A stretch of DNA of 64,000 nucleotides, taken from Streptomyces xanthophaeus. GTDB lineage: Bacteria; Actinomycetota; Actinomycetes; Streptomycetales; Streptomycetaceae. The stretch covers positions 5,404,501-5,468,500 of the forward strand of contig NZ_CP076543.1 in the NCBI RefSeq assembly GCF_030440515.1. The letters run 5' to 3'. Shown here piece by piece: positions 56,025 to 64,000 of this stretch. The notes beneath the pieces were generated by a model. That model saw only the letters and a program-made list of their open reading frames with translations, made no database searches and was not told where the DNA came from. Every line of letters begins with the position of its first letter. Within the stretch, counting starts at the first letter, position 1. A program made the translations under genes and the position numbers.

Positions 56025-57116
56025 ATGTCCTCGGCACCGAACGGTCTCTCCCCGTACCCGATCGTGCAGGCTCCCATGGCGGGCGGCGCCTCCTGTCCCG
56101 TGCTCGCCGCCGCCGTGTGCGAGGCGGGCGGGCTGGGCTTCCTGGCCGGCGGCTACAAGACCGCCGACGGGATGTACCAGGAGATCAAGCAGGTGCGCGC
56201 GCTGACCCGGCGCCGTTTCGGTGTCAACCTCTTCATGCCGCAGACCGGTTACGTCGATCCGGCCGCCGTGGAGGCCTACCGCGGGCAGCTGGCCGGTGAG
56301 GCGAGCTGGTACGAGATCTCGCTCGCCGAGGAGGACATCATCGGCACCAGCGACGACGGCTACGACGCCAAGCTCGCCATCCTCCTCGAAGACCCGGTCC
56401 CGGTGGTCTCGTTCACCTTCGGCTGTCCCGCCTTCGCGGCCCTCGCGGCCCTGCGCAAGGCCGGTACGTACACCGTCGTCACGGTGACCTCCGTCGAGGA
56501 GGCCCGCAGCGCCCAGCACGCGGGAGCGGACGCGGTCTGTGTCCAGGGCGCCGAGGCCGGCGGTCACCAGGGCACCCACCGGGACGACCCGCAGATCGAC
56601 GGCACGGCGACCGTGGGCCTCCTCGCTCTGGTGGGGCAGGTACGGGAGGCCGTGGCGCTCCCGATCATCGCGGCGGGCGGGATCATGCGGGGCTCGCAGA
56701 TCGCGGCCCTGCTGGCGGCGGGCGCGGAGTCGGCGCAGCTCGGGACGGCCTTCCTGGCCTGCCCGGAGTCGGGTGCGGACCCGGTCCACAAGAAGGCGCT
56801 GACGGACCCGCTGTTCGCCCGCACCGAGCTGACCCGGGCCTTCTCCGGGCGGCCGGCACGGGGTCTGGTCAACCGCTTCATGCGCGAGCACGGACCGTAC
56901 GCCCCGGCCGCGTACCCGCAGGTCCACCACCTGACCTCGGGGCTGCGCAAGGCCGCCGCCGCGGCCGGGGACCCGCAGGGCATGGCCCTGTGGGCGGGCC
57001 AGGGACACCGGCTGGCGCGACCGCTGCCGGCGGGGGAGCTGGTGGAGGTGCTGGCGGCCGAACTGGCCCAGGCACAGAGCACGTTGAAGGCAATGCAGAT
57101 GAGGAGTGCGTCATGA
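56025..57116 (+). CDS. Nitronate monooxygenase (NMO, FMN-dependent)
   Basis: TIM-barrel flavoprotein that oxidises toxic nitronates. The 363-residue protein has PIVQAPMAGGASCPVLAAAV at the N-terminus, the GAEAGGHQG phosphate-binding motif with its conserved His, and IIAAGGIM. ATG 56025 and 56016 are both possible; 56025 starts at the conserved end. Overlaps rsmE by four bases. Confidence 0.9.
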   Translation: MSSAPNGLSPYPIVQAPMAGGASCPVLAAAVCEAGGLGFLAGGYKTADGMYQEIKQVRALTRRRFGVNLFMPQTGYVDPAAVEAYRGQLAGEASWYEISLAEEDIIGTSDDGYDAKLAILLEDPVPVVSFTFGCPAFAALAALRKAGTYTVVTVTSVEEARSAQHAGADAVCVQGAEAGGHQGTHRDDPQIDGTATVGLLALVGQVREAVALPIIAAGGIMRGSQIAALLAAGAESAQLGTAFLACPESGADPVHKKALTDPLFARTELTRAFSGRPARGLVNRFMREHGPYAPAAYPQVHHLTSGLRKAAAAAGDPQGMALWAGQGHRLARPLPAGELVEVLAAELAQAQSTLKAMQMRSAS

Positions 57117-57859
57117 CCGCCCCGGTGTTCGTGGTGGAAGAGGTCCCCGCGGGGCCGGAGTTCGTCCTGGACGGCCCGGAGGGCCGGCACGCGGTGTCCG
57201 TGAAACGCCTGAACCCGGGCGAGGACGTGGTCCTCACGGACGGGCGCGGCCACTGGGCGGAGGGCGTGGTCAAGGCCGCCGAGGGCAAGGACCGGCTGGT
57301 CGTCATGGACCTGAACAACGTCGCGGAGGAGCCGGAGCCCGAGGTCCGGATCACGGTGGTCCAGGCCCTGCCCAAGGGGGACCGCGGCGAGCTGGCCGTC
57401 GAGACGATGACCGAGACCGGCGTGGACGCGATCGTGCCCTGGCAGGCCTCGCGCTGCATCACGCAGTGGCGCGGCGACCGCGGCGCCAAGTCCCTCGCCA
57501 AGTGGCGTGCCACGGCCCGGGAGGCGGGCAAGCAGTCCCGCCGGGTGCGCTTCCCGGAGGTGGCCGAGGCCATGTCCACCAAGCAGGTGGCGGCCCTGCT
57601 GGCCGGCGCCGACCTGGCGATGGTGCTCCACGAGGACCGCGACACCCCGTCCGGGGCGCTGGCCACGGCCGAGCTGCCGAAGGCCGGTTCCGTCGTGCTG
57701 GTGGTCGGCCCGGAGGGCGGCGTGTCCCCGGAGGAGCTGGCCGTCTTCGCCGCCGCGGGGGCGCACCCCTACCGCCTGGGCAGTTCCGTCCTGCGGACCT
57801 CCACGGCCGGGACGGCGGCCACGGCGGTGCTGCTGGCCCGTACGGGCCGCTGGTCCTGA
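57113..57859 (+). CDS. rsmE: 16S rRNA (uracil-1498-N3)-methyltransferase RsmE
   Basis: Methylates U1498 of 16S rRNA with SAM. The 248-residue SPOUT protein has an N-terminal PUA-like part (RHAVSVKRLNPGEDVVLTDG) and the knotted domain with VVGPEGGVSPEEL and LGSSVLRTSTAGTAA. ATG overlaps the nmo stop; usually this gene sits next to dnaJ and a HIT gene, as here. Confidence 0.94.
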   Translation: MTAPVFVVEEVPAGPEFVLDGPEGRHAVSVKRLNPGEDVVLTDGRGHWAEGVVKAAEGKDRLVVMDLNNVAEEPEPEVRITVVQALPKGDRGELAVETMTETGVDAIVPWQASRCITQWRGDRGAKSLAKWRATAREAGKQSRRVRFPEVAEAMSTKQVAALLAGADLAMVLHEDRDTPSGALATAELPKAGSVVLVVGPEGGVSPEELAVFAAAGAHPYRLGSSVLRTSTAGTAATAVLLARTGRWS

Positions 57860-57932
57860 CGCGACCGCGCCCGCTGCGCGCGTCCGGCTGGATACGATGC
57901 CCGGACCGATCACCGTCACGGGAGGCTCAGCA

Positions 57933-58292
57933 ATGGCCGGGGAACCGCAGGCCGACTGCCTGTTCTGCAAGATCGTCGCGGGGCAGATCCCCGCGACCGT
58001 GGTACGGGAGACCGAGACCACGGTCGCCTTCCGGGACATCAACCCGCAGGCGCCCACACACGTGCTCGTCATCCCCAAGGTGCACTACGCCGACGCGGCC
58101 TCCCTCGTGGAGGCCGAGCCGTCCGTCGCCGCCGACATACTGCGCGAGGCCGGCCAGGTCGCCCTCGACGAGAAGATCGTCGAACACGGCTACCGGGTCG
58201 TGTTCAACACCGGCTCCGGCGCCGGGCAGACCGTCTTCCACGCCCACGCGCACGTCCTCGGCGGCCGCGGCCTCCAGTGGCCCCCCGGATAG
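57933..58292 (+). CDS. HIT family protein (histidine triad nucleotide hydrolase)
   Basis: Small dimeric purine-nucleoside phosphoramidase of 119 residues. The histidine triad HAHAHVLGG lies near residues 102–110, and the N-terminus shows CLFCKIVAGQIP with two cysteines of the HINT type. Good GGAGG ribosome site. RNase-Z-like gene starts 3 bases after the stop. Confidence 0.94.
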   Translation: MAGEPQADCLFCKIVAGQIPATVVRETETTVAFRDINPQAPTHVLVIPKVHYADAASLVEAEPSVAADILREAGQVALDEKIVEHGYRVVFNTGSGAGQTVFHAHAHVLGGRGLQWPPG

Positions 58293-58295
58293 CAC

Positions 58296-59201
58296 GTGTC
58301 CGTACGAGAGTTCGTGGTGCTGGGCACGGCCAGCCAGGTGCCCACCCGCCACCGCAACCACAACGGCTACCTGCTGCGCTGGGACGGCGAGGGCATCCTC
58401 TTCGACCCGGGCGAGGGCACCCAGCGCCAGATGCTGCGCGCCGGGGTGGCCGCGCACGACATCAACCGGATCTGCGTCACCCACTTCCACGGTGACCACA
58501 GCCTCGGCCTCGCCGGGGTGATCCAGCGGATCAACCTCGACCAGGTCCCGCACCCCGTCACCGCGCACTACCCGGCCTCGGGGCAGAAGTTCTTCGACCG
58601 GCTGCGCTACGCCACGGCCTACCGGGAGACCGTCGCGCTCCGCGAGGAGCCGGTGGCCGGGGACGGCACGCTGGCCCAGGGGGCCTCGTACGTCCTGGAG
58701 GCCCGGCTGCTCTCGCACCCGGTGGAGTCCTTCGGCTACCGGATCACCGAACCCGACGGGCGCCGCATGGTGCCCGAGCTGCTCGCGCGGCACGGGATCA
58801 AGGGCCCGGACGTGGGCCGGATCCAGCGTGAGGGGCGGCTCGGGGAGGTCACCCTGGACGAGGTCAGCGAGCCCAGGCCCGGGCAGCGGTTCGCCTTCGT
58901 CATGGACACCCGGCTCTGCCCCGGCGTGGACGCGCTGGCCGAGGGCTGCGACATGCTGGTGATCGAGTCGACCTTCCTCGACGAGGACGAACGGCTCGCC
59001 ACCGATCACGGCCACCTGACCGCCGGCCAGGCGGCGCGGGTGGCGCGGGACGCGGGCGTACGGCACCTCGTGCTGACGCACTTCTCGCAGCGCTACACCG
59101 ACCCGGCCGAGTTCGAGCGCCAGGCCCGCGCGGCCGGCTTCGAGGGCGAGCTCACGGTGGCCGCGGACCTGATGCGGGTGCCCCTGCCCAAGCGGGGCTG
59201 A
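58296..59201 (+). CDS. rnz: Ribonuclease Z-type MBL protein
   Basis: Metallo-β-lactamase-fold tRNA 3'-endonuclease family member, 301 residues. It has [19 protein letters not shown], the metal motif HFHGDHSLG, and the RNase Z features ESTFLD and GHLTAGQAA with HFSQRY. No long flexible exosite arm is obvious, so tRNA processing is by family assignment. GTG start, 3 bases after the HIT gene. Confidence 0.88.
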   Translation: MSVREFVVLGTASQVPTRHRNHNGYLLRWDGEGILFDPGEGTQRQMLRAGVAAHDINRICVTHFHGDHSLGLAGVIQRINLDQVPHPVTAHYPASGQKFFDRLRYATAYRETVALREEPVAGDGTLAQGASYVLEARLLSHPVESFGYRITEPDGRRMVPELLARHGIKGPDVGRIQREGRLGEVTLDEVSEPRPGQRFAFVMDTRLCPGVDALAEGCDMLVIESTFLDEDERLATDHGHLTAGQAARVARDAGVRHLVLTHFSQRYTDPAEFERQARAAGFEGELTVAADLMRVPLPKRG

Positions 59202-59210
59202 CGGCGGACA

Positions 59211-59233
59211 CGGTCCGGGCCCTGCCCGGGCCG
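59211..59233 (+). terminator. Stem-loop after the RNase Z gene
   Basis: CGGTCCGGGC pairs with GCCCGGGCCG (one wobble), ten bases after the stop. Confidence 0.6.
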
Positions 59234-59252
59234 TCTTCGCCGCGCGCGGCCC

Positions 59253-59291
59253 GAGGGGTCCTAGGGGCCCTAGGGGCCCGAGGAGGGTCCC
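59253..59291. repeat. Short 9-bp repeat in the 59202–59426 gap
   Basis: GAGGGGTCC, TAGGGGCCC, TAGGGGCCC and a final degenerate copy run head to tail. The rest of this 225-base gap holds the terminator above and probably the promoter of the PfkB gene. Confidence 0.6.
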
Positions 59292-59426
59292 AGTGACGAA
59301 CTGCTTTCCATGGGTGATCTGCGCCACACTGGGTTTTGGTCCCTCCCGGGATGGGCAGGGCTGGCAGCTTTCCACGGGAAAACGTCATGCAGAAACGGGC
59401 CTTCGAGAAACAACGGGGAGATCGCC

Positions 59427-60521
59427 GTGACCGGTCGGGACTACGAAATCCGCGCAGCAGCAGTGGACCCGCTCGGTCCGCTGCGTGACCCCCAGGAACC
59501 CGGCTGTGACGTCTTCCTGACCGGAACGGTCTTCCTCGACATCATCTTCACCGGCCTCGACTCGGCCCCGGTGCGCGGTACGGAGTCCTGGGCGCGCGGT
59601 ATGGGCTCCAGCCCCGGCGGCGTCGCCAACATGGCCACCGCCCTGGCCCGGCTCGGCCTGCGCACCTCGCTGGCGGCCGCCTTCGGGGACGACCACTACG
59701 GCGAGTACTGCTGGGACGCCCTCGAACAGGGCGAGGGCATCGACCTGTCCATGTCGCACACCATTCCCGGCTGGCACAGCCCCGTCACCGTCTCGATGGC
59801 CTACGAGGGCGAGCGCACGATGGTCTCGCACGGCCACGAGGCTCCTCCGCCGGCGGGCCCCGGGCCCTTCCCGCAGTGCCCGCCCCGGGCCCGCGCGGCC
59901 GTGGCCGCGCTGGGACCCGGCCGCGGCGAGGAGTGGATCGGCGAGGCCGCCCGGCGCGGCTCGCGGATCTTCGCGGACGTGGGGTGGGACGAGAGCGGCC
60001 GCTGGGACCTGGGGGCCCTGGCCGACCTGGAGCACTGCGAGGCCTTCCTGCCGAACGCGGGCGAGGCGATGCGCTACACCCGGACCGACTGTCCGAGAGC
60101 CGCGGCCCGGGCGCTGGCCGAGAAGGTGCCGATCGCCGTGGTGACGATGGGCGCGGAGGGCTCGTACGCGGTGGACGGGCGCACCGGGGAGACCGCGCAC
60201 GTCCCCGGGATCACGGTGGACGAGCTGGACCCGACGGGCGCGGGCGACGTCTACGTGGCGGGCTTCGTGACCGGCACCCTGGCGGGCTGGCCGCTCGCGG
60301 ACCGGCTGGCCTTCGCCGGGCTGACGGCGGCCCTGTCGGTGCAGGAGTTCGGCGGCTCCCTGTCGGCCCCCGGCTGGCCGGAGGTGGCCCACTGGTGGCG
60401 GGACGCCCCGCGGGAGCTGCGCGGCCGGTACGGCTTCCTGGACGATCTGGTCCCGCCGGGCGGGACCCCGGCGGCCCGGCGCAGGGCCGTACCGACGATC
60501 GGCTTCCGGCACTCGGTCTAG
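59427..60521 (+). CDS. PfkB family carbohydrate kinase
   Basis: Ribokinase-fold sugar or nucleoside kinase of 364 residues. Motifs are GGVANMATALARLG near the N-terminus and the C-terminal signature DPTGAGDVYVAGF with the catalytic aspartate. GTG 59427 has a GGGGAG site upstream; the longer frame from 59310 is unlikely. Substrate unknown; no neighbouring sugar transporter. Confidence 0.9.
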   Translation: MTGRDYEIRAAAVDPLGPLRDPQEPGCDVFLTGTVFLDIIFTGLDSAPVRGTESWARGMGSSPGGVANMATALARLGLRTSLAAAFGDDHYGEYCWDALEQGEGIDLSMSHTIPGWHSPVTVSMAYEGERTMVSHGHEAPPPAGPGPFPQCPPRARAAVAALGPGRGEEWIGEAARRGSRIFADVGWDESGRWDLGALADLEHCEAFLPNAGEAMRYTRTDCPRAAARALAEKVPIAVVTMGAEGSYAVDGRTGETAHVPGITVDELDPTGAGDVYVAGFVTGTLAGWPLADRLAFAGLTAALSVQEFGGSLSAPGWPEVAHWWRDAPRELRGRYGFLDDLVPPGGTPAARRRAVPTIGFRHSV

Positions 60522-60645
60522 CGGCGGGATCGGGCGGTAAAACCTCTCGGGGATGCAGCGGCGGAGACGTACGCTTGGTACTCCGGAGGTCGTCGATCGG
60601 CGCGGCCCCTCAGCGGGAGGTATGCGCAGGCCACAGTGCCGGCCC

Positions 60646-61689
60646 ATGACTCAGACACCGACAGCCCACATCCCTGCGCCGGGGCAGGCGCGAGCCCACT
60701 TCACCGTTCCGGCCACGCACCCGATGGTGACCGTGCTCGGCTCGGGCGACGCCCTGTTGCGCGTGATCGAGAAGGCCTTCCCGAAGGCCGACATCCATGT
60801 TCGGGGCAATCAGGTCAGCGCGATCGGTGAAGCGGCGGAAGTCGCCCTGATCCAGCGGCTTTTCGACGAGATGATGCTGGTGCTCCGCACCGGGCAGCCG
60901 ATGACGGAGGACGCAGTGGAACGCTCGATCGCCATGCTCAAGGCGAGCGGCAACGGCAACGGCGACGGGCCTGCCGAGACGCCGGCGGAGGTGCTCACCC
61001 AGAACATCCTCTCCAGCCGCGGCCGCACCATCCGACCCAAGACCCTCAACCAGAAGCGGTACGTCGACGCGATCGACAAGAACACGATCGTCTTCGGCAT
61101 CGGCCCCGCCGGTACCGGCAAGACCTACCTCGCCATGGCCAAGGCCGTCCAGGCCCTCCAGTCCAAGCAGGTCAGCCGGATCATCCTGACCCGGCCCGCC
61201 GTCGAGGCGGGGGAGCGGCTCGGCTTCCTGCCGGGCACCCTCTTCGACAAGATCGACCCGTACCTGCGCCCGCTCTACGACGCACTGCACGACATGATCG
61301 ACCCCGACTCGATCCCGCGGCTGATGGCGGCGGGCACGATCGAGGTGGCACCCCTGGCGTACATGCGCGGACGCACGCTCAACGAGGCGTTCGTCGTCCT
61401 CGACGAGGCGCAGAACACGACCACCGAGCAGATGAAGATGTTCCTGACCCGGCTCGGCTTCGACTCGAAGATCGTGATCACCGGTGACGTCACCCAGATC
61501 GACCTGCCGGGTGGCGCCAGGAGCGGTCTGCGCCAGGTGCAGGACATCCTGGAAGGGGTCCCGGACATCCACTTCTCGCGGCTCACGTCCGAGGATGTCG
61601 TCCGGCACAAGCTGGTCGGCCGTATCGTCGACGCGTACGAGAAGTACGACGACAGCCAGCAGGCCGTGAACGGCCACCAGCGGAAGTAG
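60646..61689 (+). CDS. phoH: PhoH-like ATPase
   Basis: Cytoplasmic NTPase linked to RNA metabolism. The 347-residue protein has an N-terminal KH-like part ([16 protein letters not shown]), Walker A GPAGTGKT near residue 150, and Walker B VVLDEAQN. Followed after 13 bases by ybeY and then a CBS-domain protein, the universal phoH–ybeY cluster for rRNA maturation. Start ATG 60646 lacks a clear ribosome site; in-frame ATG 60622 is an alternative but its GGGAGG is too close. Confidence 0.94.
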   Translation: MTQTPTAHIPAPGQARAHFTVPATHPMVTVLGSGDALLRVIEKAFPKADIHVRGNQVSAIGEAAEVALIQRLFDEMMLVLRTGQPMTEDAVERSIAMLKASGNGNGDGPAETPAEVLTQNILSSRGRTIRPKTLNQKRYVDAIDKNTIVFGIGPAGTGKTYLAMAKAVQALQSKQVSRIILTRPAVEAGERLGFLPGTLFDKIDPYLRPLYDALHDMIDPDSIPRLMAAGTIEVAPLAYMRGRTLNEAFVVLDEAQNTTTEQMKMFLTRLGFDSKIVITGDVTQIDLPGGARSGLRQVQDILEGVPDIHFSRLTSEDVVRHKLVGRIVDAYEKYDDSQQAVNGHQRK

Positions 61690-61702
61690 AACCCAGCGCA
61701 CC

Positions 61703-62200
61703 ATGTCGATCGACGTCAACAACGAGTCCGGAACCGAGGTCGACGAGCAGGCGATCCTCGACATCGCCCGCTACGCGCTCACCCGGATGCGGATCCACCC
61801 GCTCTCCGAGCTGTCCGTCATCGTCATCGACGAGGACGCCATGGAGCAGCTCCACATCCAGTGGATGGATCTGCCCGGTCCGACCGACGTCATGTCCTTC
61901 CCGATGGACGAGCTCCGTCCGCCGTCCAAGGACGACGAGGAGCCCCCGCAGGGGCTCCTCGGCGACATCGTGCTCTGCCCAGAGGTCGCCAAGCGGCAGG
62001 GCGAGGAAGCCCCGACGCAGCACTCCATGGACGAGGAGCTCCAGCTCCTGACCGTCCACGGAGTGCTGCACCTGCTCGGCTACGACCACGAGGAGCCGGA
62101 CGAGAAGGCGGAGATGTTCGGCCTCCAGGCGGCCATCGTCGACGGCTGGCGCGGTGAGCGCGGCATGACCGGTCCGTCCCCGGCTCCGACCGTCTCGTGA
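61703..62200 (+). CDS. ybeY: Endoribonuclease YbeY (rRNA maturation)
   Basis: Zinc-dependent endonuclease for 16S rRNA 3'-end maturation and 70S quality control. The 165-residue protein has the metal motif [11 protein letters not shown] and the typical [13 protein letters not shown] segments ([11 protein letters not shown]). Overlaps the next gene by four bases. Confidence 0.95.
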   Translation: MSIDVNNESGTEVDEQAILDIARYALTRMRIHPLSELSVIVIDEDAMEQLHIQWMDLPGPTDVMSFPMDELRPPSKDDEEPPQGLLGDIVLCPEVAKRQGEEAPTQHSMDEELQLLTVHGVLHLLGYDHEEPDEKAEMFGLQAAIVDGWRGERGMTGPSPAPTVS

Positions 62201-63501
62201 ACGCCGCGCAGCTGATCACCGGCGCGGTACTGCTGGTGGTGGTGGCCTGGTTCGCGGCCTGCGCCGAGTCCGGGATCGCCCGCATTTCGATCTTCCGCGC
62301 CGAGCAGGCCGTACGGGAGGGCCGGCGCGGCAGCGAGAAGCTCGCCCAGGTCGCCGGCGACCCCACCCGCTACCTCAACGTGGCCCTGCTCGTCCGGGTC
62401 ACCTGCGAGATGGCCGCCGGGGTGCTCGTCACCTACGTCTGCCTCGACGAGTTCGGCGAGAACTGGACCGCGCTGCTCGTGGCCATCGCCGTGATGGTGC
62501 TCGTCTCCTTCGTCGCCGTGGGCGTCTCCCCGCGCACGATCGGCCGCCAGCACCCGCTGAACACGGCGACCGCGGCCGCGTACGTCCTCGTACCGCTGGC
62601 CCGGATCATGGGGCCGATCCCGCAGCTGCTGATCCTCATCGGCAACGCGCTCACGCCCGGGAAGGGCTTCCGCAAGGGGCCCTTCGCCTCCGAGGCCGAG
62701 CTGCGCGCCATGGTGGACCTCGCGGAGAAGGAATCGCTGATCGAGGACGACGAGCGCCGCATGGTGCACCAGGTCTTCGAGCTCGGCGACACGCTGGTGC
62801 GCGAGGTGATGGTGCCGCGCACCGACCTCGTCTGCATCGAGCGGTACAAGACGGTCCGTCAGGCGACCACGCTCGCGCTGCGCTCCGGTTTCTCCCGCAT
62901 CCCGGTGACCGGGGAGAACGAGGACGACATAGTCGGGATCGTCTACCTGAAGGACCTGGTCCGCAAGACGCACATCAGCCGGGAGGCCGAGGCCGACCTG
63001 GTCTCGACCGCCATGCGGCCGGCCGTCTTCGTGCCGGACACCAAGAACGCGGGCGATCTGCTGCGCGAGATGCAGCAGGTGCGCAACCACGTGGCCGTCG
63101 TCATCGACGAGTACGGCGGCACGGCCGGCATCGTCACCATCGAGGACATCCTCGAAGAGATCGTCGGCGAGATCACGGACGAGTACGACCGGGAACTCCC
63201 GCCCGTCGAGGACCTCGGCGAGGACCGCTACCGGGTCACCGCCCGGCTCGACATCACCGACCTCGGTGAGCTGTTCAAGGTCGAGGCCTTCGACGACGAG
63301 GACGTGGAGACGGTCGGCGGACTGCTGGCGAAGGCGCTGGGACGGGTGCCGATCGCGGGCGCCTCCTCGGTGGTGGAACTGCCGGACGGGCGTCCGCTGC
63401 GGCTGACCGCCGAATCCCCGGCGGGCCGGCGGAACAAGATCGTGACGGTTCTGGTGGAGCCGGTGGCCGCGGCGGAGACCGCGGGGGAGGAGGGGGAATG
63501 A
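62197..63501 (+). CDS. CNNM/CBS-pair membrane protein (CorC/HlyC type)
   Basis: Hemolysin-family membrane protein of 434 residues: three or four N-terminal helices (DUF21/CNNM), two CBS domains (~210–330, [16 protein letters not shown] and [12 protein letters not shown]), and a C-terminal CorC_HlyC domain. Probably a Mg/Co or Na-coupled transporter. GTG start overlaps ybeY, matching the common phoH–ybeY–corC operon. Confidence 0.93.
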   Translation: MNAAQLITGAVLLVVVAWFAACAESGIARISIFRAEQAVREGRRGSEKLAQVAGDPTRYLNVALLVRVTCEMAAGVLVTYVCLDEFGENWTALLVAIAVMVLVSFVAVGVSPRTIGRQHPLNTATAAAYVLVPLARIMGPIPQLLILIGNALTPGKGFRKGPFASEAELRAMVDLAEKESLIEDDERRMVHQVFELGDTLVREVMVPRTDLVCIERYKTVRQATTLALRSGFSRIPVTGENEDDIVGIVYLKDLVRKTHISREAEADLVSTAMRPAVFVPDTKNAGDLLREMQQVRNHVAVVIDEYGGTAGIVTIEDILEEIVGEITDEYDRELPPVEDLGEDRYRVTARLDITDLGELFKVEAFDDEDVETVGGLLAKALGRVPIAGASSVVELPDGRPLRLTAESPAGRRNKIVTVLVEPVAAAETAGEEGE

Positions 63502-63851
63502 CCCCGGAGCAACTGCGCGCGTTCTGCCTGGGTTTCAACGCGGCGGTGGAGGAGTTCCCCTTCACTCCGGAGACCTCGGTGTTCAAGGTGCTGGGCAAGG
63601 TGTTCGCGCTGTCGGCGCTGGACGCGGAACCGCTCAAGGTCAACCTCAAGTGCGACCCGGAGCTGGCGGTGCGGCTGCGCGAGGAGCACGAGGCGATCGT
63701 GCCGGGCTACCACATGAACAAGCGGCACTGGAACACGGTGACGGTGGGCGGGGTCCCCGACGCGATGCTCCGTGAGCTCGTCGAGGACTCCTACGACCTG
63801 GTGGTGGCGGGGCTGCCGCGGGTGGAGCGGCTGAAGCTCGACCGGCCCTGA
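63498..63851 (+). CDS. MmcQ/YjbR family protein
   Basis: Small DNA-binding-fold protein of 117 residues with the YjbR pattern FCLGFNAAVEEFPFTPETSVFKVLGKVFAL and HMNKRHWNTV. Function in the cell is unclear. ATG overlaps the upstream stop by four bases, so it belongs to the phoH operon. Confidence 0.9.
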   Translation: MTPEQLRAFCLGFNAAVEEFPFTPETSVFKVLGKVFALSALDAEPLKVNLKCDPELAVRLREEHEAIVPGYHMNKRHWNTVTVGGVPDAMLRELVEDSYDLVVAGLPRVERLKLDRP

Positions 63852-63911
63852 TCGGGGGCCCCGACGGGGTCGTTGCACGGCCGGACAGTGGCGCTCCCTA
63901 TGCTTTCGACC

Positions 63912-64000
63912 ATGACGGAGAGCACCGGGATCGACCCCGAGGACAGCAAGATCATCACGCTGGCGCGCAGCGCCCGGGCCCGCAACGCGGTGCCCGAGGG
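63912..64000 (+). CDS. Cytidine-deaminase-like protein, 3'-truncated by window edge
   Basis: Only 29 codons are visible (MTESTGIDPEDSKIITLARS and onward). The position after the phoH–ybeY–CBS–YjbR run and the ITLARSARAR segment match the cytidine deaminase-type gene that follows these genes in Streptomyces as I remember it; the catalytic zinc site is outside the window. TATGCT at 63899–63904 is 7 bases before the ATG, suggesting leaderless expression. Confidence 0.6.
   Translation, partial: MTESTGIDPEDSKIITLARSARARNAVPE

Overview
The window is a stretch of a Streptomyces-type actinobacterial chromosome. The evidence is very high GC, frequent GTG starts, gene order matching the mre–obg–proBA–nadD–leuS–comEA/EC–lepA–hrcA/dnaJ–phoH/ybeY core region of Streptomyces, an RNase E of about 1,340 residues, and Streptomyces-type dispersed intergenic repeats. 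I see no prophage, insertion sequence, CRISPR array or integrated island; the region reads as conserved core chromosome.

Layout. 1–4259: end of the elongation/spore-wall PBP2, RodA, and a CYTH–CHAD phosphate-binding protein. 4332–8296: two radical-SAM-family partners (TIGR03960- and TIGR03936-like) flanking an unusual membrane protein built from 19-residue repeats. 8532–15032: RNase E/G, L21, L27 and Obg. 15103–23577: a cell-surface glycopolymer cluster (GT2, GalE, GT4, a GT2–TagF fusion, a GtrB-like GT2 and GtrA). 23684–26768: proB, a small unknown and proA. 26846–33701: two related membrane proteins, an M48 protease, a small membrane protein, nadD, a divergent LytR-CpsA-Psr protein with a Gln/Tyr-rich tail, rsfS and a histidine phosphatase. 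33826–34480: two identical tRNA-Ala(GGC) genes around a small zinc-ribbon gene. 34583–37607: leuS behind a leucine-rich leader peptide and terminator. 37738–45739: coiled-coil membrane protein, DegV, ComEA, ComEC, YceI, holA and small unknowns. 45935–48348: rpsT and divergent lepA. 48584–53565: acyl-CoA ligase, hemW, a repeat patch, DUF3097 and an MBL hydrolase. 53639–64000: CIRCE–hrcA–dnaJ, nitronate monooxygenase, rsmE, HIT protein, RNase Z-like, PfkB kinase, phoH, ybeY, a CBS/CNNM transporter, a YjbR-like protein and the start of a cytidine-deaminase-like gene.

How the genes work together. Three themes dominate. One is wall and envelope building: PBP2/RodA, the glycosyltransferase–TagF cluster and the LCP protein, which in Streptomyces are connected with spore-wall and teichoic-acid synthesis. 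The second is ribosome and RNA maturation: RNase E, L21, L27, Obg, RsfS, LepA, RsmE, YbeY, PhoH, S20. The third is stress and housekeeping metabolism: HrcA/DnaJ, proline, NAD and heme handling.

Most interesting points: a probable Leu-codon leader-peptide attenuator in front of leuS; two genes that appear to start at CTG; comEC lacking an in-frame stop for about 3 kb; a 19-residue tandem-repeat membrane protein; a pair of membrane proteins sharing the cytoplasmic motif SVVFDEDFVR; an LCP protein that has lost the canonical LCP residues and carries a prion-like N-terminus; and many starts preceded by a -10-like TANNNT box 6–8 bases away, suggesting leaderless transcripts.
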